From NCBI GenBank assembly GCA_021617435.1, contig JAJWCP010000029.1, forward strand, positions 1 through 12,939: a stretch of DNA of 12,939 bases. Reading direction: 5' to 3'. A program made the translations under genes and the position numbers. The DNA comes from Pseudomonadota bacterium. GTDB lineage: Bacteria > Pseudomonadota > Alphaproteobacteria > RF32 > CAG-239. This document shows positions 12,914 to 12,939 of the stretch, piece by piece (positions within the stretch are counted from its first letter, which is position 1; every line of letters begins with the position of its first letter). Under the pieces are notes generated by a model. It made no database searches, was not told the DNA's origin, and saw only the letters and a program-made list of their open reading frames with translations.

Positions 12914-12939
12914 TTTATTTTCTCCATATGGGTTATAAT

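Overview
The window reads as a moderately AT-rich alphaproteobacterial chromosome, probably from an uncultured host- or gut-associated lineage. The main evidence is a GcrA-family cell-cycle regulator, found almost only in Alphaproteobacteria, the alphaproteobacterial block pal-cpoB-tilS, and an rpoZ-rsh-acpS series. The Mpi-like serine recombinase remnant at the left edge is of a type I associate with gut bacteria, but the lineage assignment is an inference; no 16S rRNA gene or other phylogenetic marker was available.

Layout: 1-300 is a scrap region holding a broken prepilin start (+), a broken serine recombinase (-) and a promoter/leader repeat. 347-868 is an L,D-transpeptidase (+). 985-1846 is gcrA followed by a mutT-like Nudix gene (both -). 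2001-3263 is an unrecognised exported protein (+). 3356-6515 is rpoZ, a strong terminator, the bifunctional (p)ppGpp synthetase/hydrolase gene, and acpS (all +). 6310-6936 is a truncated prepilin-like gene (-) whose frame runs into the 3' end of acpS. 7105-7344 is a 2[4Fe-4S] ferredoxin (-), divergent from htpG (7485-9323, +), which has a heat-shock-type promoter. 9377-10195 is an apparently intact prepilin-like gene (-). 10355-12913 is tilS, cpoB and pal (all -), with pal nearest the right edge.

Most genes are housekeeping: stringent response and transcription (rpoZ, rsh), cell-cycle transcription (gcrA), envelope integrity (L,D-transpeptidase, Pal, CpoB), tRNA modification (tilS), protein folding (htpG) and ACP activation (acpS).

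The unusual layer is a dispersed family of prepilin-like genes. Two family members and the recombinase remnant share the same roughly 90-bp upstream module. It contains a poly-A tract of 7, 9 or 10 bases (read on the coding strand) between plausible -35 and -10 boxes, which suggests slippage-controlled expression. The long leaders of the two prepilins are built from small GC-rich palindromes with a CTTGA loop, translated in frame. The cassettes sit at the 3' ends of acpS and tilS, where conserved gene order breaks. I read this as a family of possibly phase-variable, recombining pseudopilin genes; that is a hypothesis from sequence pattern only.
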